A DNA stretch of 64,000 nt from Streptomyces sp. Ncost-T10-10d (GCF_900091955.1 NZ_FMDF01000179.1:1-64000); one strand, 5' to 3'; counted from the first letter of the stretch, positions 9,399-19,413 are shown. The notes: generated from the sequence alone by a model not told the origin. A program made the numbers and translations.

Positions 9399-11000
9399 CT
9401 ACGGCGCCGGGGCGTCGTTCCCGGCCTCCTCGGTGAGGACCGGGAAGCGGCGCGGGGCCACGAAGACCAGCACCAGCAGGGCGAGCGCCGCGGCCCCGGC
9501 GGCACCCAGGTAGACGTGGTCGACGGCGGCGTCGACGGCCCGCCGCAGATAGTCCGTCGCCGCGGCCGAGAGCCCGCCCGGGTCGTCCAGGGCGTGCGAG
9601 ATCGCGTCCAGGTCGCCCGGCAGCCCGGGGACCGGGGCGGCGGCCAGCCGGGAGGCGAGGACCCCGTTGGCGACGGCCCCGAAGAGCGCGGCGCCGACGC
9701 TCTGGCCGACCTGGCGGCAGAAGAGTACGGAGGCGGTCGTCGTGCCGCGCTCGGCCCAGCCGACCGTCGACTGGACCCCGACGATCAGCGGCAGCTGGAA
9801 CAGCCCGAGCGCCGCACCGAGCAGCAGCATGATCAGGGCGGGCTGCCAGGGCTCGCCCGGATACGGCAGCAACGGGAAGGCGAGCAGTATCAGCAGGGCG
9901 CAGCTCATGCCGATGATCGCGGTGCGGCGGAAGCCGATGCGGTTGTAGACGCGGTTGGAGAAGGCCGCCGACACCGGCCAGCTCAGGGTCATCACGGACA
10001 GCACGAAACCGGCGGCGATCGGGCCGAGACCCAGCACCGACTGGGCGTACGTCGGCAGGAAGACCGTGGGAGCGACCATCAGCAGTCCCATCGCGCCCAG
10101 CGCCAGGTTGACCGAGGCGATGGTCCGCCGCCGCCAGACCCAGCCGGGAATGATGGGCTCGGCGGCCCGCCGCTCGATGACGACGGTCAGCACGCCGAGC
10201 ACGACGCTGCCGGCCAGCAGCCCGAGGGACGGGGCGGAGAGCCAGGGCCAGGCGACCCCGCCCTGGACGAGCGCGGTCAGCAGCAGGGTGCCGGTGGCGA
10301 AGACGGCGAGGGCGCCCGCCCAGTCGATGCGCGGGCGGGGCGCGCCGGCAGCCCGGCGGGTGCGGGCCGGCTCGTGGAGGTGGCGTACGACGAGCCAGAG
10401 CGCGAGGGCCCCGATCGGCAGATTGATCAGGAAGATCCAGCGCCAGTCGGCGTACACCGCGAACAGCCCGCCGATCACCGGTCCGGCGACCGCCGACGTG
10501 GCCCATACGGTCGACAGCTTGGCCTGGATCTTCGGGCGTTCCTTGAGCGGATACAGGTCCGCGGCGATGGTCTGCACGGTGCCTTGCAGGGCGCCGCCGC
10601 CCAGGCCCTGGACGACCCGGAAGGCGATCAGCGCGGCCATGTTCCAGGCGGCGGCGCAGAGCACCGAACCGAACAGGAACAGGGCGATGCCGGCGATCAG
10701 GACCGGCTTGCGGCCGAAGGTGTCGGAGAGCTTCCCGTACACCGGCAGGGAGACCGTCACGGCCAGCAGATAGCCGGAGAACAGCCACGAGAAGACGGAG
10801 AAGCCGCCGAGGTCGCCGACGATCTGCGGAACGGCGGTCGAGACGATGGTGCCGTCGATGGCCGCCAGGGACATACCGAGCATCAGGGCGGCGACCACCG
10901 GGCCGCGCCCGCGCGGTGTCTCGGGAGAGGGGGCCGGGCCGACCCCGGGCCCGGACATCGCTTCGGTATTGCCGCCCGCATTGCCTCCCACGCCGCCCAC
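9399..11000 (-). CDS. MFS multidrug exporter, DHA2 (EmrB/QacA, 14-TM) type
   Basis: The protein of about 533 residues has motif A (GKLSDTFGRKPVL), motif C-like GPVIGGLFAVYADWRWIFLINLPIG and 14 hydrophobic segments, which define proton-driven DHA2 drug exporters. The open frame begins with a GTG at 11021, but GGGGGAAGGA lies just upstream of the GTG at 11000 at good spacing, so I start there. A long leader (11001-11445) separates it from the divergent ABC operon. The substrate cannot be predicted. Confidence 0.88.
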   Translation of the reverse strand: MGGVGGNAGGNTEAMSGPGVGPAPSPETPRGRGPVVAALMLGMSLAAIDGTIVSTAVPQIVGDLGGFSVFSWLFSGYLLAVTVSLPVYGKLSDTFGRKPVLIAGIALFLFGSVLCAAAWNMAALIAFRVVQGLGGGALQGTVQTIAADLYPLKERPKIQAKLSTVWATSAVAGPVIGGLFAVYADWRWIFLINLPIGALALWLVVRHLHEPARTRRAAGAPRPRIDWAGALAVFATGTLLLTALVQGGVAWPWLSAPSLGLLAGSVVLGVLTVVIERRAAEPIIPGWVWRRRTIASVNLALGAMGLLMVAPTVFLPTYAQSVLGLGPIAAGFVLSVMTLSWPVSAAFSNRVYNRIGFRRTAIIGMSCALLILLAFPLLPYPGEPWQPALIMLLLGAALGLFQLPLIVGVQSTVGWAERGTTTASVLFCRQVGQSVGAALFGAVANGVLASRLAAAPVPGLPGDLDAISHALDDPGGLSAAATDYLRRAVDAAVDHVYLGAAGAAALALLVLVFVAPRRFPVLTEEAGNDAPAP

Positions 11001-11445
11001 CAAGATTCCTTCCCCCTGCACGTATTTTCTCGGGACACTGTCTCACCCGTGGATCCCGGCGGGGAGGGTGCCGCTGCTGGGGGGCGTGTCCGAAGGACTC
11101 TGCGGACCTTGTCGCCTGCACCTATGGGTCCAGTCCCTGAGGCGGGTCTCCACCCGGGGGCCGAGACCCCTAGGGGACGGTCCTCAGTTTTGCCCAGGGG
11201 TGGTTCCTCCCGGCGGAGGACGTGACGGTGGGGGCCCGTTCCTTAGCGTGTTCCTACACCGCGAAAAGCGGCTGATTCCCTTCGCGAATGCGGCTGACCG
11301 CAGGGGGCGGGGTGGGGAAATCCCCACCCGAAGACTGCGCTGTGCACCAGGGCACCGGTCCCCCTCGGGACATCAGACTTCACAGGTACACCCGCGACAT
11401 CCCGAACGCTGGCCGAAAAATGCTGATCGACATAGGAGAAAAACC
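11001..11445. promoter_or_regulatory. Divergent control region between MFS exporter and ABC operon
   Basis: There is no gene in this 445-bp region. Two possible operator sequences are visible: a palindrome CCCCTAGGGG at 11167-11176 inside GACCCCTAGGGGAC, and a direct repeat GCGGCTGA at 11268-11275 and 11290-11297, 22 bp apart (two helical turns). AGGAG at 11434-11438 is the ribosome site of the ABC ATPase gene. Which regulator uses these sites is unknown. Confidence 0.4.
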
Positions 11446-12234
11446 GTGACAACGGCTGTAACCATTCCCAGGCACGGGGGCACTGGAGGGCGTACGGCCG
11501 TCGCTGCGCGAGCACGGCAGGTCGTCAAGGCGTACGGGGCGGGGGAGACCCGGGTCGTCGCGCTCGACCATGTCGATGTGGACATCGCCCGCGGGCAGTT
11601 CACGGCGATCATGGGACCGTCCGGCTCCGGCAAGTCGACCTTGATGCACTGCCTGGCCGGCCTGGACACCGTGACCTCTGGTCAGATCCACCTCGACGAG
11701 ACCGAGATCACCGGGCTCAAGGACAAGAAGCTCACCCAGCTCCGCCGGGACCGGATCGGCTTCATCTTCCAGGCGTTCAACCTGCTCCCGACGCTGAACG
11801 CCCTGGAGAACATCACGCTGCCGATGGACATCGCGGGCCGCAAGCCCGACGCGGCCTGGCTGCGGCAGGTCGTGGAGACGGTCGGTCTCGCCGAGCGGCT
11901 GAAGCACCGGCCCACCGAGCTCTCCGGCGGCCAGCAGCAGCGCGTCGCGGTGGCCAGGGCGCTTGCCGCCCGGCCGGAGATCATCTTCGGTGACGAGCCC
12001 ACCGGGAATCTGGACTCGCGGGCCGGCGCCGAGGTGCTGAGCTTCCTGCGCAGGTCGGTCGACGAGCTGGGCCAGACCATCGTCATGGTCACCCACGACC
12101 CCGTCGCCGCCTCCTACGCGGACCGGGTGCTGTACCTCGCCGACGGACGCATCGTCGACGAGATGTACAACCCGACGGCCGACCAGGTCCTCGACCGCAT
12201 GAAGGACTTCGACTCGCGCGGGCGGACGTCATGA
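11446..12234 (+). CDS. ABC transporter ATP-binding protein, MacB/LolD/FtsE-like
   Basis: The 262-residue ATPase has Walker A GPSGSGKST, Q-loop FIFQAFNLLPTLNALENI, signature LSGGQQQRVAVARALA and Walker B IIFGDEPTGNLDS. The GNLDS motif is typical of ATPases that pair with FtsX-like permeases. The GTG start at 11446 has AGGAG 8 bp upstream; the much longer upstream frame has no support. It overlaps the permease gene by 4 bp. From memory this pair corresponds to S. coelicolor SCO3111/SCO3110. Such systems extrude lipids, lipoproteins or peptides, or sense envelope stress. Confidence 0.92.
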   Translation: MTTAVTIPRHGGTGGRTAVAARARQVVKAYGAGETRVVALDHVDVDIARGQFTAIMGPSGSGKSTLMHCLAGLDTVTSGQIHLDETEITGLKDKKLTQLRRDRIGFIFQAFNLLPTLNALENITLPMDIAGRKPDAAWLRQVVETVGLAERLKHRPTELSGGQQQRVAVARALAARPEIIFGDEPTGNLDSRAGAEVLSFLRRSVDELGQTIVMVTHDPVAASYADRVLYLADGRIVDEMYNPTADQVLDRMKDFDSRGRTS

Positions 12235-14816
12235 CCGTCTGGAAGACATCGAGGCGCAACTTCTTCGCGCACAAGGGACGAATGGCGCTCTCCGCCGTCG
12301 CGGTCCTGCTGTCGGTGGCGTTCGTGTGCGGCACGCTCGTCTTCACCGACACCATGAACACCACGTTCGACAAGCTCTTCGCCGCGACGTCGGCCGATGT
12401 CACCGTCAGCCCCAGGAGCACCGAGGACAACGACCGGCTCCCGGGGAACGGCAAGCCCGTCACACTGCCCGCCTCCGCCGTCCAGCAGGTCGGTGAGGCC
12501 ACCGGTGTGAAGGACGCCGAGGGCGCGGTCAGCAGCATGTCCGTCACCGTCGTCGACAGTCACGACAAGAACATGGGCTCGACGACGGGTGCCCCGACGA
12601 TCGCGGGCAACTGGACGAAGAACGACCTGCGTTCGATGGAGATCACCTCCGGTCACGCACCGCGCGGCCCCACCGAGGTGATGGTCGACGCCGACACCGC
12701 CGACAAGCACGATCTGAAGATCGGTGACGAGCTGCGCACCATCGCCGCCACCGGTGACATCAACGCGAAGATCAGCGGCATCGCCACCTTCAAGGTCACC
12801 AACCCCGGCGCGGCGATCGTCTACTTCGACACCGTCACCGCGCAGACGAAGCTGCTCGGCAGGCCCGGCGTCTTCAGCTTCATCTCCGTCACCGCCGAAT
12901 CCGGCGTCACCGACACACAGCTGAAGCGACACGTCGCCACGGCGCTCGGCGACACCTCCGCGTACAAGCTCCAGACGCAGAAGGAGGCCGCGGCGGCCAA
13001 CAAGGACTCGATGGGCTCCTTCCTCGACGTCATGAAGTACGCGATGCTCGGCTTCGCCGGGATCGCCCTCCTCGTCGGCATCTTCCTGATCGTCAACACC
13101 TTCTCGATGCTGGTCGCCCAGCGCACCCGCGAGATCGGCCTGATGAGGGCCATCGGCTCCAGCCGCAAGCAGGTCAACCGGTCCGTGCTGATCGAGGCGC
13201 TGTTCCTCGGCATCGTCGGCTCCGTCCTCGGCGTCGGCGCCGGTGTCGGCCTCGCCGTGGGCCTGATGAAGCTCATGGGCGCCATGGGCATGGACCTGTC
13301 CACCAAGGACCTCACGGTCGCCTGGACGACCCCGGTGGTCGGCCTCGCGCTCGGCATCGTCGTCACGGTCGTCGCCGCGTACATCCCGGCCCGCCGGGCC
13401 GGGAAGATCTCCCCGATGGCCGCCCTGCGCGACGCCGGAACCCCGGCGGACGGCCGCGCGGGCCGGGTCCGGGCCGCGATCGGGCTGATCCTCACCCTCG
13501 CCGGTGGTGCCGCGCTCCTCGCCGCGACCCGGGCCGACAAGTCGGGCGAAGGTTCGCTCTTCCTCGGTGTGGGCGTGGTCCTCACCCTGATCGGCTTCAT
13601 CGTGATCGGCCCGCTGCTGGCCGGCTTCGTGGTCCGGGTGCTGAGCGCGGTCATGCTGCGGATGTTCGGCCCCGTCGGACGCCTCGCGGAGCGCAACGCC
13701 CTGCGCAACCCGCGCCGCACCGGAGCGACCGGCGCCGCCCTGATGATCGGCCTCGCCCTGGTGGCCTGCCTCTCCGTCGTCGGCTCCTCCATGGTCGCCT
13801 CGGCCACCGAGGAACTCGACAAATCGGTCGGCGCCGACTTCATCGTCCAGCCGTCCGGCGGCGGCGGCGCACTGATCGTGGACCAGGCGGCGAAGTCCCT
13901 CAAGTCCGTGCCGGACATCGAGCACTTCACCGACTACAAGGTCGTCGGCGCCTCTCTCACCGCCCCCGACGGCACCACCGAGGACAAGGGCCTGGCCGCC
14001 GTCGACCCCACGTACCGGGACGACGTCCGCCGTACGACCGTCTCCGGGAAGCTGGCCGACGCGTACGGCAAGGACGCCATGTCGGTCGGAGAGACGTACG
14101 CCACCAAGCACCACGTCAAGGTCGGTGACCGGCTCACCGTGGCATTCAAGGGTGGTGAGACCGCGAAGCTGAAGGTCGCCGCGATCACCTCGGACGATGT
14201 CAACATCGACAAGGGCGCGATGTACATCAACACCACGACCGCCGCGCGGTACGTCCCCGCCGACGCCCTGCCGGACAACATGATCATGTTCGCGAAGGCC
14301 GCGGACGGCAAGGAGAAGGAGGCGTACGCCGCCCTCAAGGACGCCCTCGTCAAGTACCCGCAGTACGAGGTGCAGAACCAGGCCGACTTCAAGCAGCAGT
14401 TGAAGGACCAGATCGGCCAGCTGCTGAACATCGTCTACGGCCTGCTGGCGCTCGCGATCATCGTCGCGGTGCTCGGTGTGGTGAACACCCTGGCCCTGTC
14501 GGTGGTCGAGCGGACCCGCGAGATCGGCCTGATGCGCGCCATCGGCCTCTCCCGCCGCCAGCTGCGCCGGATGATCCGCCTGGAGTCGGTGGTCATCGCG
14601 GTCTTCGGCGCCCTGCTCGGTCTCGGCCTCGGCATGGGCTGGGGCACGGCGGCCCAGAAGCTGCTGGCCCTGGAGGGTCTCAACGTCCTGGAGATCCCGT
14701 GGCCGACGATCCTCACGGTCTTCGTCGCCTCGGCCTTCGTCGGCCTGTTCGCGGCCCTGGTCCCGGCGTTCCGGGCGGGCAGGATGAACGTCCTGAACGC
14801 GATCGCCACGGAATAG
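12231..14816 (+). CDS. FtsX-family ABC transporter permease
   Basis: The 861-residue protein has two repeated units, each ending in an FtsX domain. The first follows an external domain at residues 45-260 and carries LMRAIGSSRKQVNRSVLIEALFLGIVGS. The second follows an external domain at about 525-720 and carries the matching LMRAIGLSRRQLRRMIRLESV segment. About eight membrane helices are predicted, and the last cytoplasmic residues are MNVLNAIATE. The gene overlaps the ATPase as ATGA and is followed by a strong terminator at 14846-14887, so the pair is a complete operon. Confidence 0.9.
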   Translation: MTVWKTSRRNFFAHKGRMALSAVAVLLSVAFVCGTLVFTDTMNTTFDKLFAATSADVTVSPRSTEDNDRLPGNGKPVTLPASAVQQVGEATGVKDAEGAVSSMSVTVVDSHDKNMGSTTGAPTIAGNWTKNDLRSMEITSGHAPRGPTEVMVDADTADKHDLKIGDELRTIAATGDINAKISGIATFKVTNPGAAIVYFDTVTAQTKLLGRPGVFSFISVTAESGVTDTQLKRHVATALGDTSAYKLQTQKEAAAANKDSMGSFLDVMKYAMLGFAGIALLVGIFLIVNTFSMLVAQRTREIGLMRAIGSSRKQVNRSVLIEALFLGIVGSVLGVGAGVGLAVGLMKLMGAMGMDLSTKDLTVAWTTPVVGLALGIVVTVVAAYIPARRAGKISPMAALRDAGTPADGRAGRVRAAIGLILTLAGGAALLAATRADKSGEGSLFLGVGVVLTLIGFIVIGPLLAGFVVRVLSAVMLRMFGPVGRLAERNALRNPRRTGATGAALMIGLALVACLSVVGSSMVASATEELDKSVGADFIVQPSGGGGALIVDQAAKSLKSVPDIEHFTDYKVVGASLTAPDGTTEDKGLAAVDPTYRDDVRRTTVSGKLADAYGKDAMSVGETYATKHHVKVGDRLTVAFKGGETAKLKVAAITSDDVNIDKGAMYINTTTAARYVPADALPDNMIMFAKAADGKEKEAYAALKDALVKYPQYEVQNQADFKQQLKDQIGQLLNIVYGLLALAIIVAVLGVVNTLALSVVERTREIGLMRAIGLSRRQLRRMIRLESVVIAVFGALLGLGLGMGWGTAAQKLLALEGLNVLEIPWPTILTVFVASAFVGLFAALVPAFRAGRMNVLNAIATE

Positions 14817-14845
14817 CGAGGGTGACGACCGACGTAGGATGACTG

Positions 14846-14887
14846 ATCCGGCCCCGGGGTGTTCCTCCAAACACTCCGGGGCCGGAT
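14846..14887 (+). terminator. Strong intrinsic terminator of the ABC operon
   Basis: ATCCGGCCCCGG (14846-14857) pairs perfectly with CCGGGGCCGGAT (14876-14887). An inner TGTT/AACA stem extends it, and TCGTTT follows. Confidence 0.85.
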
Positions 14888-15064
14888 TCGTTTCCGTACG
14901 GCGCGGTGAGTTCCTCCGGACTCCCGTGACCGGAACCGCTTGCACGAAGCTGCCGTGGCCCGTGCAGCAAGCTGACACGGCCGGGCGCGCGCCCGTGCCC
15001 TCCTCGCTGGCATCGTCGTCCTGCCGGGAATCCCCGGCAGGACGCAACAGCCGAAGGGGAAATC

Positions 15065-15324
15065 GTGTTCAGGTCTTCGCTTTCGACGCAGCCGGCCGGC
15101 GCCGCACGCACTGCCGCCGTCACCGGAATCGCCCTCGTCTCGCTCGCGCTCTCTGCCGGTGCCGCCTCAGCCTCGGGGACGGCCTCCTCCGGCCCCCGGC
15201 CCCGCAGCGCCGTCCGGCGCACGCCGTTCAGACGCTCTGTACGCGCCTGGAGGCGGTGGTGGACCGACTCCCCTCGCCCGCCGCACCCGTGCAGGTGTGC
15301 AAGCTGGTCAACGGCTGGGACTAG
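15065..15324 (+). pseudogene. Small secreted peptide, interrupted by a 1-nt frameshift
   Basis: The first frame (ATG at 15065, AAGGGG just upstream) encodes a clear signal peptide: MFRSSLSTQ, a hydrophobic stretch GIALVSLALSAG and AASAS at the cleavage region. It then runs into nonsense that crosses the SARP gene. In the next frame, 15195-15324 encodes AHAVQTLCTRLEAVVDRLP and ends NGWD-stop with two cysteines. Adding one C to the C5 tract at 15193-15197 fuses the parts into an ORF of about 87 codons with an acceptable secreted product. A real mutation and a homopolymer sequencing error are both possible. Function is unknown; it is probably not part of the RiPP cluster. Confidence 0.6.
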
Positions 15325-15332
15325 GCGCTGTG

Positions 15333-17210
15333 ATGCGGTTTCAGCTGCTAGGGCCGCTGACTCTCACGGACGGCCCCGAAGCCGTCGTGCTCCAGCCGTC
15401 GAAGCCGACGATCCTGCTGGCCGCGCTGCTCCTGCACGCCAATGCCGTCGTGTCCGCCGACTACCTGCAACGGGCCGTGTGGGGAGAGGAACAGCCGGCC
15501 ACCGCCAAGGCTGCGCTCCAGACCTGTGTACTGCGGCTGCGTCGGCTCTTCACCAAGCACGGAGTGACGGAGACATCGATCGAGGCGGTGCCCGGCGGCT
15601 ACCGGATCACTGCCGAGCCGCACTCCCTGGACCTGCTCGGCTTCCGGGACCAGGTGCGCCGGGCCGTGGTCATGTCGGACGATCCGGAGGCGGAGCTCTG
15701 CACGCTCAAGGACGCGCTGTCCCTCTGGCAGGGCTCGCTGCTGGCCAATGTGCGCTCCGACGTGCTGCACCGGGACGAGGTGCCGCGTCTCGCGGAGGAG
15801 CGGCTGCGCAGTGTGGAACGGGTCTGCGACCTGCTGCTGGGCCTGGGGCGCCACGGAGAGGCCCTCGTCGAACTGTGGACGGCTACGCGCGTATACCCGG
15901 GCCATGAGCGGCTTCACGAGCAGTTGATCGAGGCGCTCTACCGGACGGGACGGCAGACCCAGGCCCTCGCGGAGTACCGGAGGGTCAAGGGGTTCCTGCT
16001 GGACGAGCTGGGTGTCGACCCCTCTCCCGCCCTCCAGCAGTTGGAGCTCGCGATTCTGCGTGGCGAGGATCTGGGGGCCGTGGGCCGGACCCCTCAACTG
16101 CCCGGCGCCGTCCCGCGGGTGGTCGAGGGGGAGGTGGTGGTCACGGCGGGCGGCCCCGGCCCGGTACCGGCCGCGGCGGAGCCCACCGCTCCGGGGTCCC
16201 CGGAAGCGTCCGCCGGCGCGGCCCTGCCGGGAGCCACCGCGCGACCCGCGGCTGCGTCGGTTCCCGCAGTACCGAACTTCACCGGGCGGGATGCCGAGAC
16301 CGCCGCCATGGTGGCCCGCCTCACCGCCCCCGCCGCACCCGGCGAGGACGACCGGCACCCGCTCACCGTCCTGGTGTCGGGGGCGCCCGGTATCGGCAAG
16401 TCGGCCCTCGCCCATCACGTCGCGCACCTGGTGCGGGACAGCTTCCCGGGCGGCCGGCTGCTCGTCCGGGCGACCCGGCCGGACGGCGAAGCCCGCGGCG
16501 CCGCCGACGTCGCGGCGGAGATGTCGGCGGCTCTGCGCCCCGGACAGGCGGGGAGACGCACCCTGCTCGTACTCGACGACGTGGTGGACGCCGATCAGGT
16601 GCGCCCACTGCTGCCCGTCATCGCGCAGGCGCAGGGGGCCGTGATCGTCACCAGCCGGATGGGGCTCGCCGGGCTCATCGCCACGCACGGCGGGTGGGTG
16701 CACCGGCTCTCGGCGTTCACTGGGGCGGAGTCGTACGCGCTGCTGCTGTCCGTGCTCGGCACCGAACGGGTCGAGGCGGAACCGGACGCGGCACGTCGGC
16801 TCACGGCGCTCTGCGGTCACTTCCCGCTCGCGCTGCGCATCCTGACGGCCCGTCTGCTGACCCGGCCCGGGCTGCGGCTCGGCGATGCCGTCGGCTGGCT
16901 GGGCGAGGATCCGCTCGCCCGGCTCACCCTCACCGACTCCCCGGGCCTCTCCGTGACGGCCCTGCTCGACGGTGCGCTGGACCGGCTCGACCCACGGCTG
17001 TCCGAAGCGTTCCTGCGGGTCGCGGCAGCACCCGGGGCCGCTTTCACGGCCGAGGACGTCCCGGCCGTCACCGAAGCGGAACTGGAACGGCTGGCCGACG
17101 CCGGACTGCTGGAGGACGGCCCGCCGGGCCCGTACCGCATCCATGAACTGCTCCGCGCCTACGTACGAAGAACCGACCAGGAACGCATCCGCCGCACAGA
17201 GAAGGTGTGA
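15333..17210 (+). CDS. SARP-family transcriptional activator with NB-ARC-type ATPase domain
   Basis: Residues 1-90 are an OmpR-like winged helix (MRFQLLGPLTL through LQTCVLRLRRLF). Residues about 95-245 are a bacterial transcriptional activation (BTAD) domain, and after an Ala/Pro linker comes a P-loop NTPase with Walker A GAPGIGKSALAH near residues 350-360 and Walker B TLLVLDDVV. This is the AfsR-like 'large SARP' layout without the TPR tail (626 residues). The ATG at 15333 was chosen over earlier in-frame starts because the DNA-binding domain begins there. Only 4 bp separate it from the next gene, so it is the first gene of the RiPP operon and its likely pathway activator. Confidence 0.88.
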   Translation: MRFQLLGPLTLTDGPEAVVLQPSKPTILLAALLLHANAVVSADYLQRAVWGEEQPATAKAALQTCVLRLRRLFTKHGVTETSIEAVPGGYRITAEPHSLDLLGFRDQVRRAVVMSDDPEAELCTLKDALSLWQGSLLANVRSDVLHRDEVPRLAEERLRSVERVCDLLLGLGRHGEALVELWTATRVYPGHERLHEQLIEALYRTGRQTQALAEYRRVKGFLLDELGVDPSPALQQLELAILRGEDLGAVGRTPQLPGAVPRVVEGEVVVTAGGPGPVPAAAEPTAPGSPEASAGAALPGATARPAAASVPAVPNFTGRDAETAAMVARLTAPAAPGEDDRHPLTVLVSGAPGIGKSALAHHVAHLVRDSFPGGRLLVRATRPDGEARGAADVAAEMSAALRPGQAGRRTLLVLDDVVDADQVRPLLPVIAQAQGAVIVTSRMGLAGLIATHGGWVHRLSAFTGAESYALLLSVLGTERVEAEPDAARRLTALCGHFPLALRILTARLLTRPGLRLGDAVGWLGEDPLARLTLTDSPGLSVTALLDGALDRLDPRLSEAFLRVAAAPGAAFTAEDVPAVTEAELERLADAGLLEDGPPGPYRIHELLRAYVRRTDQERIRRTEKV

Positions 17211-17214
17211 CCCC

Positions 17215-19413
17215 ATGGCCGAGAGTGCCGAGACTGCCGAGAGTGCCGAAACCGCAGCGGCCGGGACGTTCGATGCGCTCGCCGCGACCCGGCCGCGCAT
17301 CCGCCGGGACGTGCTGTTCACCGAGACCCCTGGCGGGGTGCTCTTCCACAACGCCGACGGTGGGTTCCATCTGGCCGGCCGCACCGCCTACCGCTTCGCC
17401 TCCCTCGTGGTCCCGCATCTGGCCGGCCACCACCGGCTCGCCGACGTCTGCGCGGGCTTCGGCCCGGGGCAGCGTGCGATGGCGGCAGAGCTGGTCAAGA
17501 CGCTGTACGAGCGGGGGTTCGCCCGCGATGTGCCCGAGGCCGACACCGGGGCCCGGCCGGTGCCGGACGAGGTGGCGGAACGGTTCGCGGCACAGATCGC
17601 CTACGTCGACCACTACGTCGACGGCGCGCCGGAGCGCTTCGCCCGCTTCCGCGCCACCCGCGTCGCCGTCCTCGGCGACGACGAGGTCGCCCGCTGGTGC
17701 GCGCTGAGCCTGCTGCGCAACGGGTGCGCGCGGATCGGCACGACCAGGGAGTTCGGCGAGGTCACGGCCGAGGCGGGCCGGGCGGCCGCACAGGCGGACC
17801 GTATCGGCGCAGGCGCGGAGGCCGGCTGGGAGGCGCTCGACGGTTACGACGTCGTCGTGGTGACCGGGGCCGGGGCCGGGGCACGTACCCATCGACTGCT
17901 CGCCGCCGGGGTGCCCGAGGGCCGGACCCTGATCCCCGCCTGGCTGTTCGGCGAGCGTCTGGTCGTCGGCCCGCTCTCCACCGCGACCTCCACCGGCTGC
18001 TGGTCCTGTGCCCTGCTGCGGCTGGGCGGCAATGTGGCCGCCGGGGAGGCCGCCGAGCTGTGGGGCGAGGCGGCGGGCGCCACACCTGTGTCCCGGGACG
18101 AGCTGTCCGGCCCGGTCGCCGCGATGGTGGGCAACCTCCTCGGCTACGAGATCTTCCGCCTCACCACCGGTGCGCTGCCCGCCGAGACGGACGGTCAGGT
18201 CCTCGTCCAGGACCTGGCCTCGCTCGATGTGGTGTCCGAGCCGGTCCGGCCGCACCCCCGCTGCGGCCGCTGCGCCGCCCTGGACGCGCGTGAGCCGGCG
18301 ACCGCGCTGCCGGGCGGCCTGGCACTGCCGGTCACCCCGACCGTGGAGACCGCTCGCGACGCGGAGGCCATGGTCGAGGACCTGAACCGGATCAGCGCGG
18401 CGCTGGTGCGCCCGCACACCGGGATCTTCAGCCGTTACGACGACGAGAGGCTGACCCAGACCCCGCTGAAGATCAGCCGGGTCGAGGTGGCGCTCGGCGC
18501 CGGGGCGCGGCGCCGGATCGCCGCCTTCGACGTGCACCATCTGGCGGGCGCGCGGATGCGGGCGCTGTACGCGGCGGCGACGGCGTACGTGGAGCACGTG
18601 GCGCCCCTCGACACGGACTTCGAGGTGGCGGCGGACCGGATACTCGGCCCGGACGCGCTGACCACCGGCGGCGGGAGCGGCGCCCTGCCGGGCGCCTGGA
18701 CCGTCGCGACCTCGCTCATCGGCAAGGAACCGGTGCGGGTGCCGGCCGCGGCCGTGCGGACCTTCGGGGCGCACAACCGGGACCGGCTCCATCTCGCGAC
18801 GGTCGCGGGTTCGGGCGCGGGTGCGGATGCGCGGGAGGCGGCGGGCGTCGGTCTGATGTCGGCGCTGGCGCACGACGCACTGCTGCGGGCGGTCCGGGGT
18901 ACAGCGGTGGTGAGCCCGGTCTCCGACGACGACCCGGAGCTGGTGTTCCTGCTGAAGTCCGCGGTCAACCTGGATCTCGCCGTGGAACTGCTGGATCTGG
19001 GGGAGGGGGAGCGCACCTCGGCCCAGGTGGTGCTGGCCCGGGAGTCCGACGGCGGGGGACGGGAGGGCCGTTGGGCGGTCGGTGCGGGTCTGTCGCGCCG
19101 GGCGGCGGCCTGTGCCGCGCTGCGGGATCTGCTCGGGCAGGTGCAGCTGGCCGCCGAGGACCCGAGTGCGGAGGTCGACCCGGGCGACCCGCTGGTCCGT
19201 GATCTCGCCGCCGGGAGCATCGCGGTGACCGGCGGCCCGGTCACGGCGGACGGGCCCACGGCCACGTTCGCCGCGGTGCTCGACCGGCTTCGGCGCGCCG
19301 GACGCGACGCCCTGTACGTGCCCACCACCCCGGCCGATCTCGCCACCGGCGGCATCAGCACCGCCCGGGTGCTGCTCACGGTGGACGGCGGGAGCGGGCC
19401 CGATGGCCGTTGA
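17215..19413 (+). CDS. TOMM/RiPP leader-peptide-binding F-type (ocin-ThiF-like) protein
   Basis: The 732-residue protein starts with a winged-helix RRE-like region (residues about 15-110) that should bind the precursor leader. A ThiF/E1-like Rossmann domain follows (RVAVLGDDEVARWCALSLLRNGC, about 145-330), with two CxxC pairs (CWSC and CGRC) that probably hold a structural zinc. The C-terminal 330 residues contain blocks such as AFDVHHLAGARMRALYAAA that look like a degenerate YcaO fold; this is an inference. It probably presents the precursor to the cyclodehydratases. It follows the SARP gene after 4 bp and overlaps the first YcaO gene by 11 bp. Confidence 0.82.
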   Translation: MAESAETAESAETAAAGTFDALAATRPRIRRDVLFTETPGGVLFHNADGGFHLAGRTAYRFASLVVPHLAGHHRLADVCAGFGPGQRAMAAELVKTLYERGFARDVPEADTGARPVPDEVAERFAAQIAYVDHYVDGAPERFARFRATRVAVLGDDEVARWCALSLLRNGCARIGTTREFGEVTAEAGRAAAQADRIGAGAEAGWEALDGYDVVVVTGAGAGARTHRLLAAGVPEGRTLIPAWLFGERLVVGPLSTATSTGCWSCALLRLGGNVAAGEAAELWGEAAGATPVSRDELSGPVAAMVGNLLGYEIFRLTTGALPAETDGQVLVQDLASLDVVSEPVRPHPRCGRCAALDAREPATALPGGLALPVTPTVETARDAEAMVEDLNRISAALVRPHTGIFSRYDDERLTQTPLKISRVEVALGAGARRRIAAFDVHHLAGARMRALYAAATAYVEHVAPLDTDFEVAADRILGPDALTTGGGSGALPGAWTVATSLIGKEPVRVPAAAVRTFGAHNRDRLHLATVAGSGAGADAREAAGVGLMSALAHDALLRAVRGTAVVSPVSDDDPELVFLLKSAVNLDLAVELLDLGEGERTSAQVVLARESDGGGREGRWAVGAGLSRRAAACAALRDLLGQVQLAAEDPSAEVDPGDPLVRDLAAGSIAVTGGPVTADGPTATFAAVLDRLRRAGRDALYVPTTPADLATGGISTARVLLTVDGGSGPDGR

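Noticed and set aside
9307..11121. Long minus-strand frame of 604 codons beside the MFS gene
   Set aside because: It is an Arg/Gly-rich alternate-frame shadow of the MFS exporter.
14888..15332. Possible second RiPP precursor upstream of the SARP gene
   Set aside because: The only short ORF pattern here is the frameshifted secreted peptide, which has a Sec signal peptide and no FEISD-type leader or Ser/Thr/Cys-rich end.
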